Source of the DNA: JAGLOK01 sp963676355
GTDB lineage: Bacteria > Bacillota > Clostridia > Christensenellales > UMGS416
Length of the DNA stretch: 64,000 nucleotides
Direction of reading: 5' to 3'
Assembly: GCA_963676355.1 (NCBI GenBank)
Contig: OY781093.1
Location: 2,108,001 to 2,172,000 of the forward strand
In this document: one piece after another, positions 26,897 to 34,790 of the stretch
Position numbering within the stretch: the stretch's first letter is position 1
Layout of the letters: every line of letters begins with the position of its first letter
Notes under the pieces: generated by a model
Databases searched by the model: none
Seen by the model: only the letters and a program-made list of their open reading frames with translations
What the model was told of the DNA's origin: nothing
Translations under genes and position numbers: made by a program

Positions 26897-28259
26897 TCTG
26901 CTTTCCTGTAATGCTTAGTGCCGCTGTAACTTCATCATCTGACACGTCGTGTTCTGAATATCTGGCTTTTTCATAGCCTTGTGCGAACATTCTCTCTTTT
27001 ATTGTAGCATTCTCGTCAATAATTTTATCTCTCGCCGTGATAAATTCGTTTTTGGACAATTCACTCGAATTCTCTTTAGCTAATAACTCTTTATACAAAA
27101 ATCTTATCTTTTGTCTGTTTGTCTTTTTATCTGAATATTTTTCGCGCGGTCTGAATCTTTTTTTAAATTTCTCCCACCCATCTTTTATATTCATGCTAAA
27201 ATTACTTTTGTCAAAAACAGTTTCCTGTTCATCTTTATATCTGTTTATCGATGTAGTTTTGTCATTGTCTTTTAAATAATCCATTATATTCGTTATAAGT
27301 TTTTTTACTGACTTAAATAAAAAGAAAATAATAAATATAATTGCTGCTGTCAACATTATGATAACCACAACCATTACAATCTTTTCTAAAATCACTGCTA
27401 AAAGCGATGGTCCTTCATCTGCAATTGGCATAAGACCCTGCGGTGGGGCGGACTGTGGGGCTGTTTCTTGCACTGGTGCAGATTCGCTGGGTGTTCCTAC
27501 CATCAATCTAACCAACCATTTAATTACGTCTCCAATAAAAGACTTTACTTTACTAAAATTTGCAATAAGCATTACGAAAGCTGCAAACACAGTCGTTATA
27601 ACAGCATTACTCATGATAATGCTTTTTGTGGTAGCTCCATTTTCAGCATTTCTTGTGATATTCATAATATTTAATATAAATATGCTTATGAAAATCCAAA
27701 CAATTCCCACAACAAATATTGCAGGTTTTACACTTTGTGCGCTTGGTATGTCCATCATAATAAGTGCAAATATTATATGATACAAACAGAAAAACAAGCA
27801 TGAGCCTAAAATTAAATTCTGGTTTAAAGCAATTTTTTCAGGTAGGTTTAGTCTGTTTATAACTATTATGGATACTATAAAATTATAGAGTATAACAAAA
27901 ATAGTAATGAAAATACTGTAAGGCGAAAAAAGCCACGAAAGTGCCGATATCGCTATCAAAGGTGCTACTTTATAAATATTGCTTTTTTCTGCAAACACAA
28001 CAGAAACTACCCAAGAGCCTGCAAACATAACAAATGATGAACACACAAGAAAAAGCAGCTGATTTAAATAAAGTGTGTATGATAAAATTGTTGCAATTAA
28101 TCCTGTTGAAATCAAAAATATTGTAAACGCAATTAGTAGTTTAATAAGTTTCCCCTTAACACCCGGGACAAAATCTTTGCTAGAATATATCTTTCTTTTC
28201 CTTGTCCTTCTTTCTTGTTTATCAGGAAATTCATTATATAATTTATTTAAATCACTCAT
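26880..28259 (-). CDS. Polytopic membrane protein of the MoxR-DUF58 cluster
   Basis: 459 residues: a basic cytoplasmic N terminus, about six membrane segments (residues 35-235), an extracytoplasmic Pro/Gln-rich linker (about 255-280), one more membrane segment (about 285-315) and a long charged cytoplasmic tail of about 140 residues. The place after DUF58 is usually held by a transglutaminase/DUF4129 protein. No transglutaminase Cys-His-Asp set is visible, though the tail (NRQKIRFLYKELLAKE) recalls DUF4129. Function unknown. It overlaps both neighbours, so it is tightly coupled. Confidence 0.6.
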   Translation of the reverse strand: MSDLNKLYNEFPDKQERRTRKRKIYSSKDFVPGVKGKLIKLLIAFTIFLISTGLIATILSYTLYLNQLLFLVCSSFVMFAGSWVVSVVFAEKSNIYKVAPLIAISALSWLFSPYSIFITIFVILYNFIVSIIVINRLNLPEKIALNQNLILGSCLFFCLYHIIFALIMMDIPSAQSVKPAIFVVGIVWIFISIFILNIMNITRNAENGATTKSIIMSNAVITTVFAAFVMLIANFSKVKSFIGDVIKWLVRLMVGTPSESAPVQETAPQSAPPQGLMPIADEGPSLLAVILEKIVMVVVIIMLTAAIIFIIFFLFKSVKKLITNIMDYLKDNDKTTSINRYKDEQETVFDKSNFSMNIKDGWEKFKKRFRPREKYSDKKTNRQKIRFLYKELLAKENSSELSKNEFITARDKIIDENATIKERMFAQGYEKARYSEHDVSDDEVTAALSITGKQNETKN

Positions 28260-29352
28260 AGTTGGTCACCTTGCCTATAAGTTGTACGCTCACATTATTT
28301 CCATAGCTTTTAAGCTTTTTTATTTGCATATCCAGTCTGGCGTTAACATATGAAGTCAATATTAAGAGATCCATATCCTTTGCAATTTTCCCTGCAACAG
28401 TATCAAGATAGGTAAAGAAAGTAAGCCTTCTTGATATAACAATTCTGCTCATTGTCTCCAGCATATTTCTTATTCCGCCGCCACCACCATCATGAGGTAG
28501 ATATATTGGATTTTTTTCTTCATCATCACAAAGATATCCGTTTGAACCGAATCCTGCTTTTAATCCATTTTTCATTGCCCAAATCATGACTGATGCAGCA
28601 AGTGATATGCCGTACTCTATTGCTTGTGTTTCTTCTTCCATTACAACATCCCACTGTTTTTCAGAAACTTCAGTATTAAGCAAAACAAGTAGATTAGGTG
28701 ACGCTGAAAAATCATGTACTTTTACTTTTAGAGAACCAGTTTTGGCAGTTGCTCCCCAATGCACATCCTTTAAGCTGTCACCTTGAGCATATTGTCTGAT
28801 GCCACTGATTAAAAAAGGATCTGGCGATATCCATCTTTTAACTATAATCTCGCCTAAAATCTGTTTTGTAAACTCTGGCAATTCATTATATCTGATTAAT
28901 TTTGGATAAATTGATATGCTGGCATTCATGGACAAATCTTGGCTGACATCCATAAACCCAAACAATCCGCCTGAACTTATGCTTGCGGAGTTTAAAACGC
29001 ATCTTCCACGCTTTGTGCACTTAACATAATGTGTTCTTGTAATCTTTCTATATGCCCCCATAAAAAAAAGACTGCGATGATATATTTCAGCGCTTATTGT
29101 AAGATCATCTAATCTTCCAAATGACAAAACCTTTGGCATTCTGGATTCGATTTTAAGCCAAGGTACAGGAAGAATTTTATTATTCGAAATTTCTTCCACC
29201 ATATAAACTTCATCTCCCTGATGAGCAAACGGTGTACTGAAACTTCTATTATAATTAATCTTTGTTAATCCAGCTCTTGAAAATATAAAGTTTTGAACTA
29301 TAGCTAAAATTAAAGCTACAATAAAAACCCAAATTATCGTCATATCACTCAC
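28252..29352 (-). CDS. DUF58 domain protein
   Basis: 366 residues: one or two N-terminal membrane segments (TIIWVFIVALILAIVQNFIF), a beta-rich middle, and the DUF58 core RQYAQGDSLKDVHWGATAKTG (as RQYAQGDSLKDVHW) near residues 185-205, followed by a von Willebrand A-like fold. DUF58 proteins nearly always pair with MoxR AAA+ ATPases and are thought to assemble or activate membrane complexes. It overlaps moxR and the following membrane gene by 8 bases each. Confidence 0.88.
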   Translation of the reverse strand: MSDMTIIWVFIVALILAIVQNFIFSRAGLTKINYNRSFSTPFAHQGDEVYMVEEISNNKILPVPWLKIESRMPKVLSFGRLDDLTISAEIYHRSLFFMGAYRKITRTHYVKCTKRGRCVLNSASISSGGLFGFMDVSQDLSMNASISIYPKLIRYNELPEFTKQILGEIIVKRWISPDPFLISGIRQYAQGDSLKDVHWGATAKTGSLKVKVHDFSASPNLLVLLNTEVSEKQWDVVMEEETQAIEYGISLAASVMIWAMKNGLKAGFGSNGYLCDDEEKNPIYLPHDGGGGGIRNMLETMSRIVISRRLTFFTYLDTVAGKIAKDMDLLILTSYVNARLDMQIKKLKSYGNNVSVQLIGKVTNYE

Positions 29353-30301
29353 TTATCTTTTCTGTAGGAACCTTAATGCCTTCAATTATCTTCCTTACTA
29401 TTTTTTCATTTGATTCAGCAGCGCTAGAATAGCCGCTCTTGCTTATTATTCTATGCGCAAGTGTAGGCACTGCAACGTCTCTAACATCATCCGGTATAAC
29501 ATAATCTCTGCCATCAAGCGCAGCCCAAGCTTGTGCCATTACAAGCAAAGACAAAAGACCTCGGGGAGATACTCCGAGTAACACATCCTCTTCTCGCCTT
29601 GTGGCATCTACAATGTCCGCCATGTATTTTCTAACGTCAGCATCAACACTAACATTTTTAATTTCATTTTGAATTTTAATAACTTCTGATTTTACTACAA
29701 CACTTTCTAATTTTTCCAATGGATCATCGTCAATATATCTATCAATAATTTTTATTGCATTTTCATTAGTAGGATATCCCATTTTAGTTTTAATTATAAA
29801 CCTATCAAGCTGTGCCTCTGGCAATGGAAAAGTTCCTCCAGTATCAATGGGGTTTTGTGTAGCAAGCACTATAAAAGGCTGCTCAAGAACATATGTTAAG
29901 TTATCCACAGTCACCTGTCTTTCTTGCATACATTCAAGCAAAGCCGACTGTGTCCTAGGGGTTGCGCGGTTTATCTCGTCCGTTAACAATATGTTTGTGA
30001 AAATCGGACCTTTCTTAAACTCAAACTCACCTGTTTTCTGGTTATAAACACTCATGCCTGTTATATCAAAAGGCAATAAATCAGGTGTGAACTGTACTCT
30101 TGAAAAGTCACAGTCGATTGATTTTGCCAAAGCTTTTGTAAGCATTGTTTTTCCTGTTCCCGGCACATCTTCAAGCAAGACATGTCCTTTGCATAAAAAA
30201 GCAGCTAGTAGAAGGTTCACCGTCTCTTCACTGCCAATAATTACTTTTTCAATATTATTTCTAATTTTTTCTGCTACGTTTTTTATAGTTTCAGTTTGCA
30301 T
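29345..30301 (-). CDS. MoxR-family AAA+ ATPase
   Basis: 318 residues. Walker A DVPGTGKT, Walker B LLTDEINRA, sensor 1 LATQNPID, the Arg finger region LPEAQLDRF and sensor 2 GVSPRGLLSL are intact. MoxR ATPases act as chaperones for partner complexes, here likely the adjacent DUF58 protein. The ATG at 30301 lies inside the end of the PBP-like gene. A TTG at 30319 would add six residues and neither has a strong ribosome binding site. Confidence 0.92.
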   Translation of the reverse strand: MQTETIKNVAEKIRNNIEKVIIGSEETVNLLLAAFLCKGHVLLEDVPGTGKTMLTKALAKSIDCDFSRVQFTPDLLPFDITGMSVYNQKTGEFEFKKGPIFTNILLTDEINRATPRTQSALLECMQERQVTVDNLTYVLEQPFIVLATQNPIDTGGTFPLPEAQLDRFIIKTKMGYPTNENAIKIIDRYIDDDPLEKLESVVVKSEVIKIQNEIKNVSVDADVRKYMADIVDATRREEDVLLGVSPRGLLSLLVMAQAWAALDGRDYVIPDDVRDVAVPTLAHRIISKSGYSSAAESNEKIVRKIIEGIKVPTEKISE

Positions 30302-31676
30302 CTTTGTTCTCACTTTCAAAATCTATTAACTCACTGTATATATATTTAGCCAAAAGTACGGCCTTTTCTTCTTTTTCATCACAATCCTCTAAAATTATAG
30401 CTATTGCATAAGGGAAATTATCATCACATAAATAACCTGCATACCATGTTAGGGTTTCATAGTATTCTGTTTTATGCGAAAGTTGAGCTGTAGATCCACA
30501 CGAATCCACTCCTTTTACATTAAAAGGCTCATCAAGCTTCAATATTTCATCTAGTTTTTCAGCGACTGCATATTCAAATGATATGCGCAAATAATCATCT
30601 TGACTATAATCTTCATGCCCTTCTATGCTGCCAACCAATTTTAAAGGCATCATTTTCCCGCCATTTGCAATAGCTCCATACAGCATAGCTGCATGCATCG
30701 GCGTAATTGTAATACCTTTCATCCCCAGACCAACCTGTGCAATATCATATTCTGATTCAGTTTCATTTATAATATTGGATTCATATAGCACAGTATCTTT
30801 AAATAAAAACTGGTAATTAAACCCTAGCTTTTGTGCTTCTTTTATTAATCTATTAATACCAATGTCTAAAGTAAGATTTGTAATAGCGCTTTCACAATAA
30901 TTTGAAATCACTTCCTCAAACGTTTGCTCACCATGGATTTTATCGCAGTATATGGCGCTATTTTCAAGCATCACTTTGCCTTCGCACGTGTAGCTGTCTT
31001 TTGAAAGGTCTGCATTTTCCATGAAAGCTGCCGCGGAAACAATTTTAAATATTTCACCAGGACAATATTCGCCTTGTAATACTCGATTTGACAGAGATTC
31101 TGGATTTGCACCACCGTTTTTTAAATTTACATCAATTTCCCTTAAATCGAACGAAGGCAAAGAAACCATTGATATTATTTCACCTGTTTTATAGTTTATC
31201 ACAACAGCTGCGCCTTCATCGCCTGCAAATTTTTCTGCAATGCCTGCATTTAATGATGAATCCAACGTAAGAGTTATGTCATTTCCATGTTCATCTTCAT
31301 TAAGCAAAATGCGCTTTATTCTGTCACTTAACTTCTCATTGAAGCCTAAAAGCCAAGCTCCTTGAGTGGTTTCTATCCCTAGTGGAGAAAAGCCATAAAT
31401 ATCCCCCACCACATGAGCAACTGCAAGTCTCACAGAGTCATCATCAATATATGTTCTTTTGCTGTATGATGAGCCCGCAAGTTCTGTCCCGTTTGTGTCA
31501 AATATACTTCCTGGGATAACAGTTCCTCTTTTTTCACGCAGACGAGGATTATACGCAGAACTTACCCATCTTCCTGAATATTTCATTACATCGTAAGCGA
31601 AGTATCCACAGAGTATTACAAAAAGCAGTATGATGACAATCATTACAGCGGTAATATTTTTCTTTAGCTCTTTCAA
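30291..31676 (-). CDS. Class B PBP-like protein with lost catalytic motifs
   Basis: 461 residues: one N-terminal membrane anchor (about 8-30), the PBP-dimer start RGTVIPGSIFDTNGTELA (50-67), then a penicillin-binding fold. Compared with class B PBPs the SxxK box reads PGEIFK (206-211), with Glu208 in place of the nucleophilic Ser. The SxN box reads YCE (260-262). The KTG box reads CGS before TAQ (393-398). The flanks are well kept and the frame is open, so this is a pseudo-transpeptidase, not a decayed gene. TTG start overlapping the ftsW-like stop, with GAGG upstream. It probably partners the SEDS polymerase. Confidence 0.88.
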   Translation of the reverse strand: MKELKKNITAVMIVIILLFVILCGYFAYDVMKYSGRWVSSAYNPRLREKRGTVIPGSIFDTNGTELAGSSYSKRTYIDDDSVRLAVAHVVGDIYGFSPLGIETTQGAWLLGFNEKLSDRIKRILLNEDEHGNDITLTLDSSLNAGIAEKFAGDEGAAVVINYKTGEIISMVSLPSFDLREIDVNLKNGGANPESLSNRVLQGEYCPGEIFKIVSAAAFMENADLSKDSYTCEGKVMLENSAIYCDKIHGEQTFEEVISNYCESAITNLTLDIGINRLIKEAQKLGFNYQFLFKDTVLYESNIINETESEYDIAQVGLGMKGITITPMHAAMLYGAIANGGKMMPLKLVGSIEGHEDYSQDDYLRISFEYAVAEKLDEILKLDEPFNVKGVDSCGSTAQLSHKTEYYETLTWYAGYLCDDNFPYAIAIILEDCDEKEEKAVLLAKYIYSELIDFESENKDAN

Positions 31677-32917
31677 CTTTCAGCCTCCGCCTCTTCTTTT
31701 GGCTCAAGCTTAGAATTGCGAATTGCAACAGCCTGCAGGATGCCTATAAATATCATTGTTACAATCATAGAAGATCCACCATAGCTTACCAACGGTAGAG
31801 TAATGCCGGTAAGGGGTATCATCTTTATTACACCACCCAAAATTATTATTGTTTGAAAAGCAATCATCGCTGTGCTTCCTAATGCCAATAGTGAAAAGAA
31901 TGAATTTTCAGCATTTCTTGCTATGCTTATTCCTCGCAAAGTAAGCAATACAAAAAGCCCGATTACAAGAAATCCCATAAGGACTCCCATTTCCTCGCAT
32001 ATCGATGAAAAAACATAGTCAGTTGTATAAGCCGGTACATAGCGCGGAGAGCCTAATCCCAGCCCTGAGCCAACCAATCCTCCGGATACAATTGCAATTA
32101 GTCCATGGATGATCTGATACCCGCCTGTATCAGCCGTCGCCCAAGGGTTTATCCAAACCTCCACGCGCACTCTTACATGATTGAAAATCTTATATGCAAT
32201 TATTGATGCTCCAGAAAAAGCACCAAGTCCTGCAAATGTAATTAGCTTAGATCCTGTTGCTGCATACATCATCACCATAAAGACGAAAAAGTACAAAAGT
32301 GCTGCGCCTAAATCTTTTATTAAAACTAAAATGATTATGCTAAGCACTACAAATGCATAGGCAGGCGCATAGGCAAGCTGTCTCCTCTTTTCCCTAAAAA
32401 CCGCTGCTATAGATAAAACCAATGCAACTTTCACAAACTCAGAAGGCTGAAAATTTACACCCAATGAATCCAACTGCACCCAACTTTGAGAACCGCCAAC
32501 TACACTACCAAAAACAAGCGAAACAAGAAGAAGCGCTAAACCACCGCCTATAAAGAACCACTGTCCACTTTCTGGGTTTTCCAATTTCTTTATTATTATT
32601 ATCGCTGCAGTCATGGATATTAACCCAATAAAAAACCACATAAATTGTTTTATCCCGACATCTTTTTCAAGTCTGTATAAAACTACAAGCCCAATTACAA
32701 CCAACATGTTAACAATTATAAGTATTGGCTTATCCACCCTTCCAAGGAAGTGAGGAAGAGCATAATATTGCGCAAACAAAAGTATAATAATACCTGCACC
32801 AATTAGGATAGATATTTTGTCAATATTCTCATCTCTAATTGCTAAAAGAAAATATGATATGGCAGTAAAAGTCGCAATAGCGCCAATTGGCAAAGCAGTT
32901 CTTCTCCATGCAGCCAT
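31673..32917 (-). CDS. SEDS glycosyltransferase (FtsW/RodA/SpoVE family)
   Basis: Peptidoglycan polymerase using lipid II. 414 residues with about ten membrane segments. Seen: the SEDS motif FQPSEFVK (156-163), VWINPWATADTGGYQ, and the extracellular catalytic segment PAYTTDYVFSSICEEMG with Asp300 at the position of the catalytic Asp of FtsW/RodA. The polymerase therefore looks active although its partner PBP does not. The start overlaps the FHA stop (TAATG). Order FHA-SEDS-PBP mirrors the actinobacterial fhaB-rodA-pbpA group, without pknB. Confidence 0.92.
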   Translation of the reverse strand: MAAWRRTALPIGAIATFTAISYFLLAIRDENIDKISILIGAGIIILLFAQYYALPHFLGRVDKPILIIVNMLVVIGLVVLYRLEKDVGIKQFMWFFIGLISMTAAIIIIKKLENPESGQWFFIGGGLALLLVSLVFGSVVGGSQSWVQLDSLGVNFQPSEFVKVALVLSIAAVFREKRRQLAYAPAYAFVVLSIIILVLIKDLGAALLYFFVFMVMMYAATGSKLITFAGLGAFSGASIIAYKIFNHVRVRVEVWINPWATADTGGYQIIHGLIAIVSGGLVGSGLGLGSPRYVPAYTTDYVFSSICEEMGVLMGFLVIGLFVLLTLRGISIARNAENSFFSLLALGSTAMIAFQTIIILGGVIKMIPLTGITLPLVSYGGSSMIVTMIFIGILQAVAIRNSKLEPKEEAEAES

Positions 32918-33345
32918 TACACTTCCCCGCTTTCCGATTCATTGAATTTAAACTTTTGTGAGCCGATTCTTATCACATCATTTGATTCGATTTGTATTTT
33001 TCCACTTATTTTTATTTCATTTAAATATGTTGCTTTCTTTGAATAAGTACACATCATCCAGCAATCTCTTTTTTTATAAATTTGAATATGGATTTTTGAT
33101 ACACCACGACCTGATATCTGCACATCACACCGCTTGGATGCACCAATAATATTATCATAGCCAAGATAGAAAACCGTATCAGTTTCTAAATAAGAAAGTT
33201 TAGCAAGGTTTAATTCACTTGCTTTCATCATATTTGGACGCATAGCACGAGAGATAAATATGGTGCGGATTAAAACTAAGCCACATAAAAAAATCAATAT
33301 ATACCTGGCTATTAAAGCCGTAATCTCATAAGATGCGGAGTGCAT
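32917..33345 (-). CDS. Membrane-anchored FHA-domain protein lacking key Arg
   Basis: 142 residues: an N-terminal membrane helix (about 10-32) and a cytoplasmic FHA domain (about 58-136). FHA domains bind phosphothreonine through a conserved G-R, S-x-x-H and N. Here the first motif is IIGASKRCD, with Ala69 in place of the Arg, while Ser83/His86 (VSKIH) and Asn109 (YLNE) are kept. Phosphopeptide binding may be lost or altered. First gene of the cluster, with Shine-Dalgarno AGGGGAAA. Confidence 0.82.
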   Translation of the reverse strand: MHSASYEITALIARYILIFLCGLVLIRTIFISRAMRPNMMKASELNLAKLSYLETDTVFYLGYDNIIGASKRCDVQISGRGVSKIHIQIYKKRDCWMMCTYSKKATYLNEIKISGKIQIESNDVIRIGSQKFKFNESESGEV

Positions 33346-33386
33346 TAATTTCCCCTAATACTTTTACATTTATTTCTATCTTGATT

Positions 33387-33414
33387 ATTATAACATTATT
33401 ATACTTATAAACAA
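33387..33414 (-). promoter_or_regulatory. Promoter of the FHA-SEDS-PBP-MoxR cluster
   Basis: Minus strand TTGTTT, 16-base spacer, TATAAT, about 40 bases before the FHA start. Confidence 0.5.
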
Positions 33415-33430
33415 ATTACAATTTTGTAAT
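33415..33430. repeat. 16-base inverted repeat next to the FHA promoter
   Basis: ATTACAA, TT, TTGTAAT: two perfect 7-base arms directly abutting the -35 of the FHA promoter. It may be an operator or a weak AT-rich terminator for the DUF2284 gene upstream. No T-tract supports the latter. Confidence 0.4.
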
Positions 33431-33445
33431 ATTGGAATGGTATCA

Positions 33446-33973
33446 TTACTCAACAAACACTGCAGAATACCAGTTTTCTTCCCTCTTGTCACCTTCTTTT
33501 AATGTGTATAATGGAAGGTTTAATCTTTTCACAGTTTCAAACACATCTATTCCCACAGAGTGAAATGCAGGTCTTGCCTTCCTTTTTTGCACACATGATT
33601 TTCCTGAAAATCCTGCGCATTCTTTACAAATAGCGCAGTCAGACAGTGAAAAAGCCATATAATAGCCATCGGCAAATGCTTTACTTTCTAAAGCAAATGA
33701 AGCATCCTGACTAATCTTTTTGTCATTTGCATGAATAATTAGTCCATAACTATATCTTTTAAACATTTCTTCATAGTCTTTCATTGAAACCTGAGGATTA
33801 GCCGATGGGCATGTAAGTCCAAGCCCCCAATCGGCACATCCGAACATACACTTTAAAAGCGTCCTGCTATCAAAAACAATGTCTGAAATATCAAAATAAA
33901 CTGCGTCAACTGCTCCCTTATTCTCTGCATATTCTATTAGTTCATTAATGTAATTTTTATCTGCTTTTTTCAT
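33446..33973 (-). CDS. DUF2284 predicted metal-binding protein
   Basis: 175 residues with the DUF2284 cysteine pattern: CMFGCADWGLGLTCPSANP near residues 42-60 (CMFGC, then LTCPSANP) and CAICKECAGFSGKSC near 113-127. The cysteine groups suggest an iron-sulfur or zinc site. No reaction is known for the family. It overlaps the GNAT gene upstream by 4 bases and has Shine-Dalgarno GAGGAGA. Confidence 0.85.
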   Translation of the reverse strand: MKKADKNYINELIEYAENKGAVDAVYFDISDIVFDSRTLLKCMFGCADWGLGLTCPSANPQVSMKDYEEMFKRYSYGLIIHANDKKISQDASFALESKAFADGYYMAFSLSDCAICKECAGFSGKSCVQKRKARPAFHSVGIDVFETVKRLNLPLYTLKEGDKREENWYSAVFVE

Positions 33974-34485
33974 TGTTTCTCCTCTTTATAATCATACTGC
34001 ATTATAGTAACAGAACGTTTTTCATTGAATTTCTCTCCAACGTTTTTAAGCTCTCCCGTTATATAAAAGCCAAACTTTTCATGAAGCTTTATGCTTTCTA
34101 TATTGCATGAGTCAATCCAAGCACTTATTGCCCAAATGCTCATGTTTTTCCCATAATCAATAAGCTTTTTAAGTAAAGCCTTTCCCAACCCTTGTCCCCT
34201 ATAATCCTTATGAATATAAACAGAGTTTTCAACTACAGGCCAATAACCCTTCTTACTACGAAGTTTTGAAAATGATGAATATCCAACTACCTTATCATTA
34301 GTTTCTGCAACGAAAATGCAGTATTTATCCTCATTGTGTTCATTAAACCATGAAACCGCATCATCATAACTTCTCTCAGCCCATGCCCAGTTTGATGCTG
34401 ATGTTCTTATAGCTTCATTTACTATTTCATTAATTTGTTTTACGTCATTAAAGTTAGCTCGACGAATAATTATTTTATTTTTCAT
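33970..34485 (-). CDS. GNAT-family N-acetyltransferase
   Basis: 171 residues from the ATG at 34485. The acetyl-CoA site is visible as VYIHKDYRGQGLGKALLKKL (as DYRGQGLGKAL), and the C-terminal LHEKFGFYITGELKNVGEKF resembles the phosphinothricin/MnaT acetyltransferase group (as HEKFGFYITGELK). The substrate is unknown. The frame extends to 34518, but the upstream ATGs lie in or before the -10 box. The chosen ATG has no Shine-Dalgarno sequence and sits seven bases after TATAAT. Confidence 0.85.
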   Translation of the reverse strand: MKNKIIIRRANFNDVKQINEIVNEAIRTSASNWAWAERSYDDAVSWFNEHNEDKYCIFVAETNDKVVGYSSFSKLRSKKGYWPVVENSVYIHKDYRGQGLGKALLKKLIDYGKNMSIWAISAWIDSCNIESIKLHEKFGFYITGELKNVGEKFNEKRSVTIMQYDYKEEKQ

Positions 34486-34492
34486 AGATGTA

Positions 34493-34520
34493 ATTATATC
34501 ATAAAACATCCTTGACACAA
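34493..34520 (-). promoter_or_regulatory. Extended -10 promoter for leaderless GNAT mRNA
   Basis: Minus strand TGATATAAT (extended -10) seven bases before the ATG at 34485, with a weak TTGTGT at 16-base spacing. The -35 region overlaps the divergent trpS -35. Confidence 0.5.
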
Positions 34521-34539
34521 TCTTTAAAAGTAATATAAT
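34512..34539 (+). promoter_or_regulatory. trpS T-box promoter
   Basis: Perfect TTGACA, 16-base spacer, perfect TATAAT. Transcription should start near 34546, giving a leader of about 245 bases. Confidence 0.8.
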
Positions 34540-34545
34540 GTCTAT

Positions 34546-34750
34546 AAGCTTTGATTAAGAAAATAATCGATTATATGCTTTGGATAAGCGAGCGAAGGAC
34601 AGTGAAAGCTTCGCACAACGCATCGATTTATGGGCTTATGAGCTTACTGTGCATGCAGCGTTTGCCGCGTTAAGGCATTGAGTGTCCGGTGAATATGCCG
34701 GGAAATAAGGTGGCACCGCAGGAAACTGTCCTTATATGGGCGGTTTTTTT
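34546..34750 (+). ncRNA. T-box leader (tRNA-Trp responsive) upstream of trpS
   Basis: The conserved T-box core AAGGTGGCACCGC lies at 34707-34719, the part that pairs with the uncharged tRNA acceptor end in the antiterminator. A terminator hairpin follows, with ACCGC pairing to GCGGT and an inner AGGA/TCCT stem, then a run of Ts at about 34744-34750. Stem I precedes it. A TGG at 34631-34633 (TTTATGGGCTT) followed by a purine is the best candidate specifier codon, consistent with trpS downstream. Uncharged tRNA-Trp would raise read-through. Confidence 0.9.
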
Positions 34751-34790
34751 ATTTATTTAAAAACCGCAAATATCTCAAAGGAGTATCTTT

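Noticed and set aside
30291..31676. Pseudogene or sequencing error as the explanation for the odd PBP motifs
   Set aside because: The frame is uninterrupted over 461 codons, flanking fold motifs are conserved, and three separate motifs are changed, not one. A single error cannot explain this.
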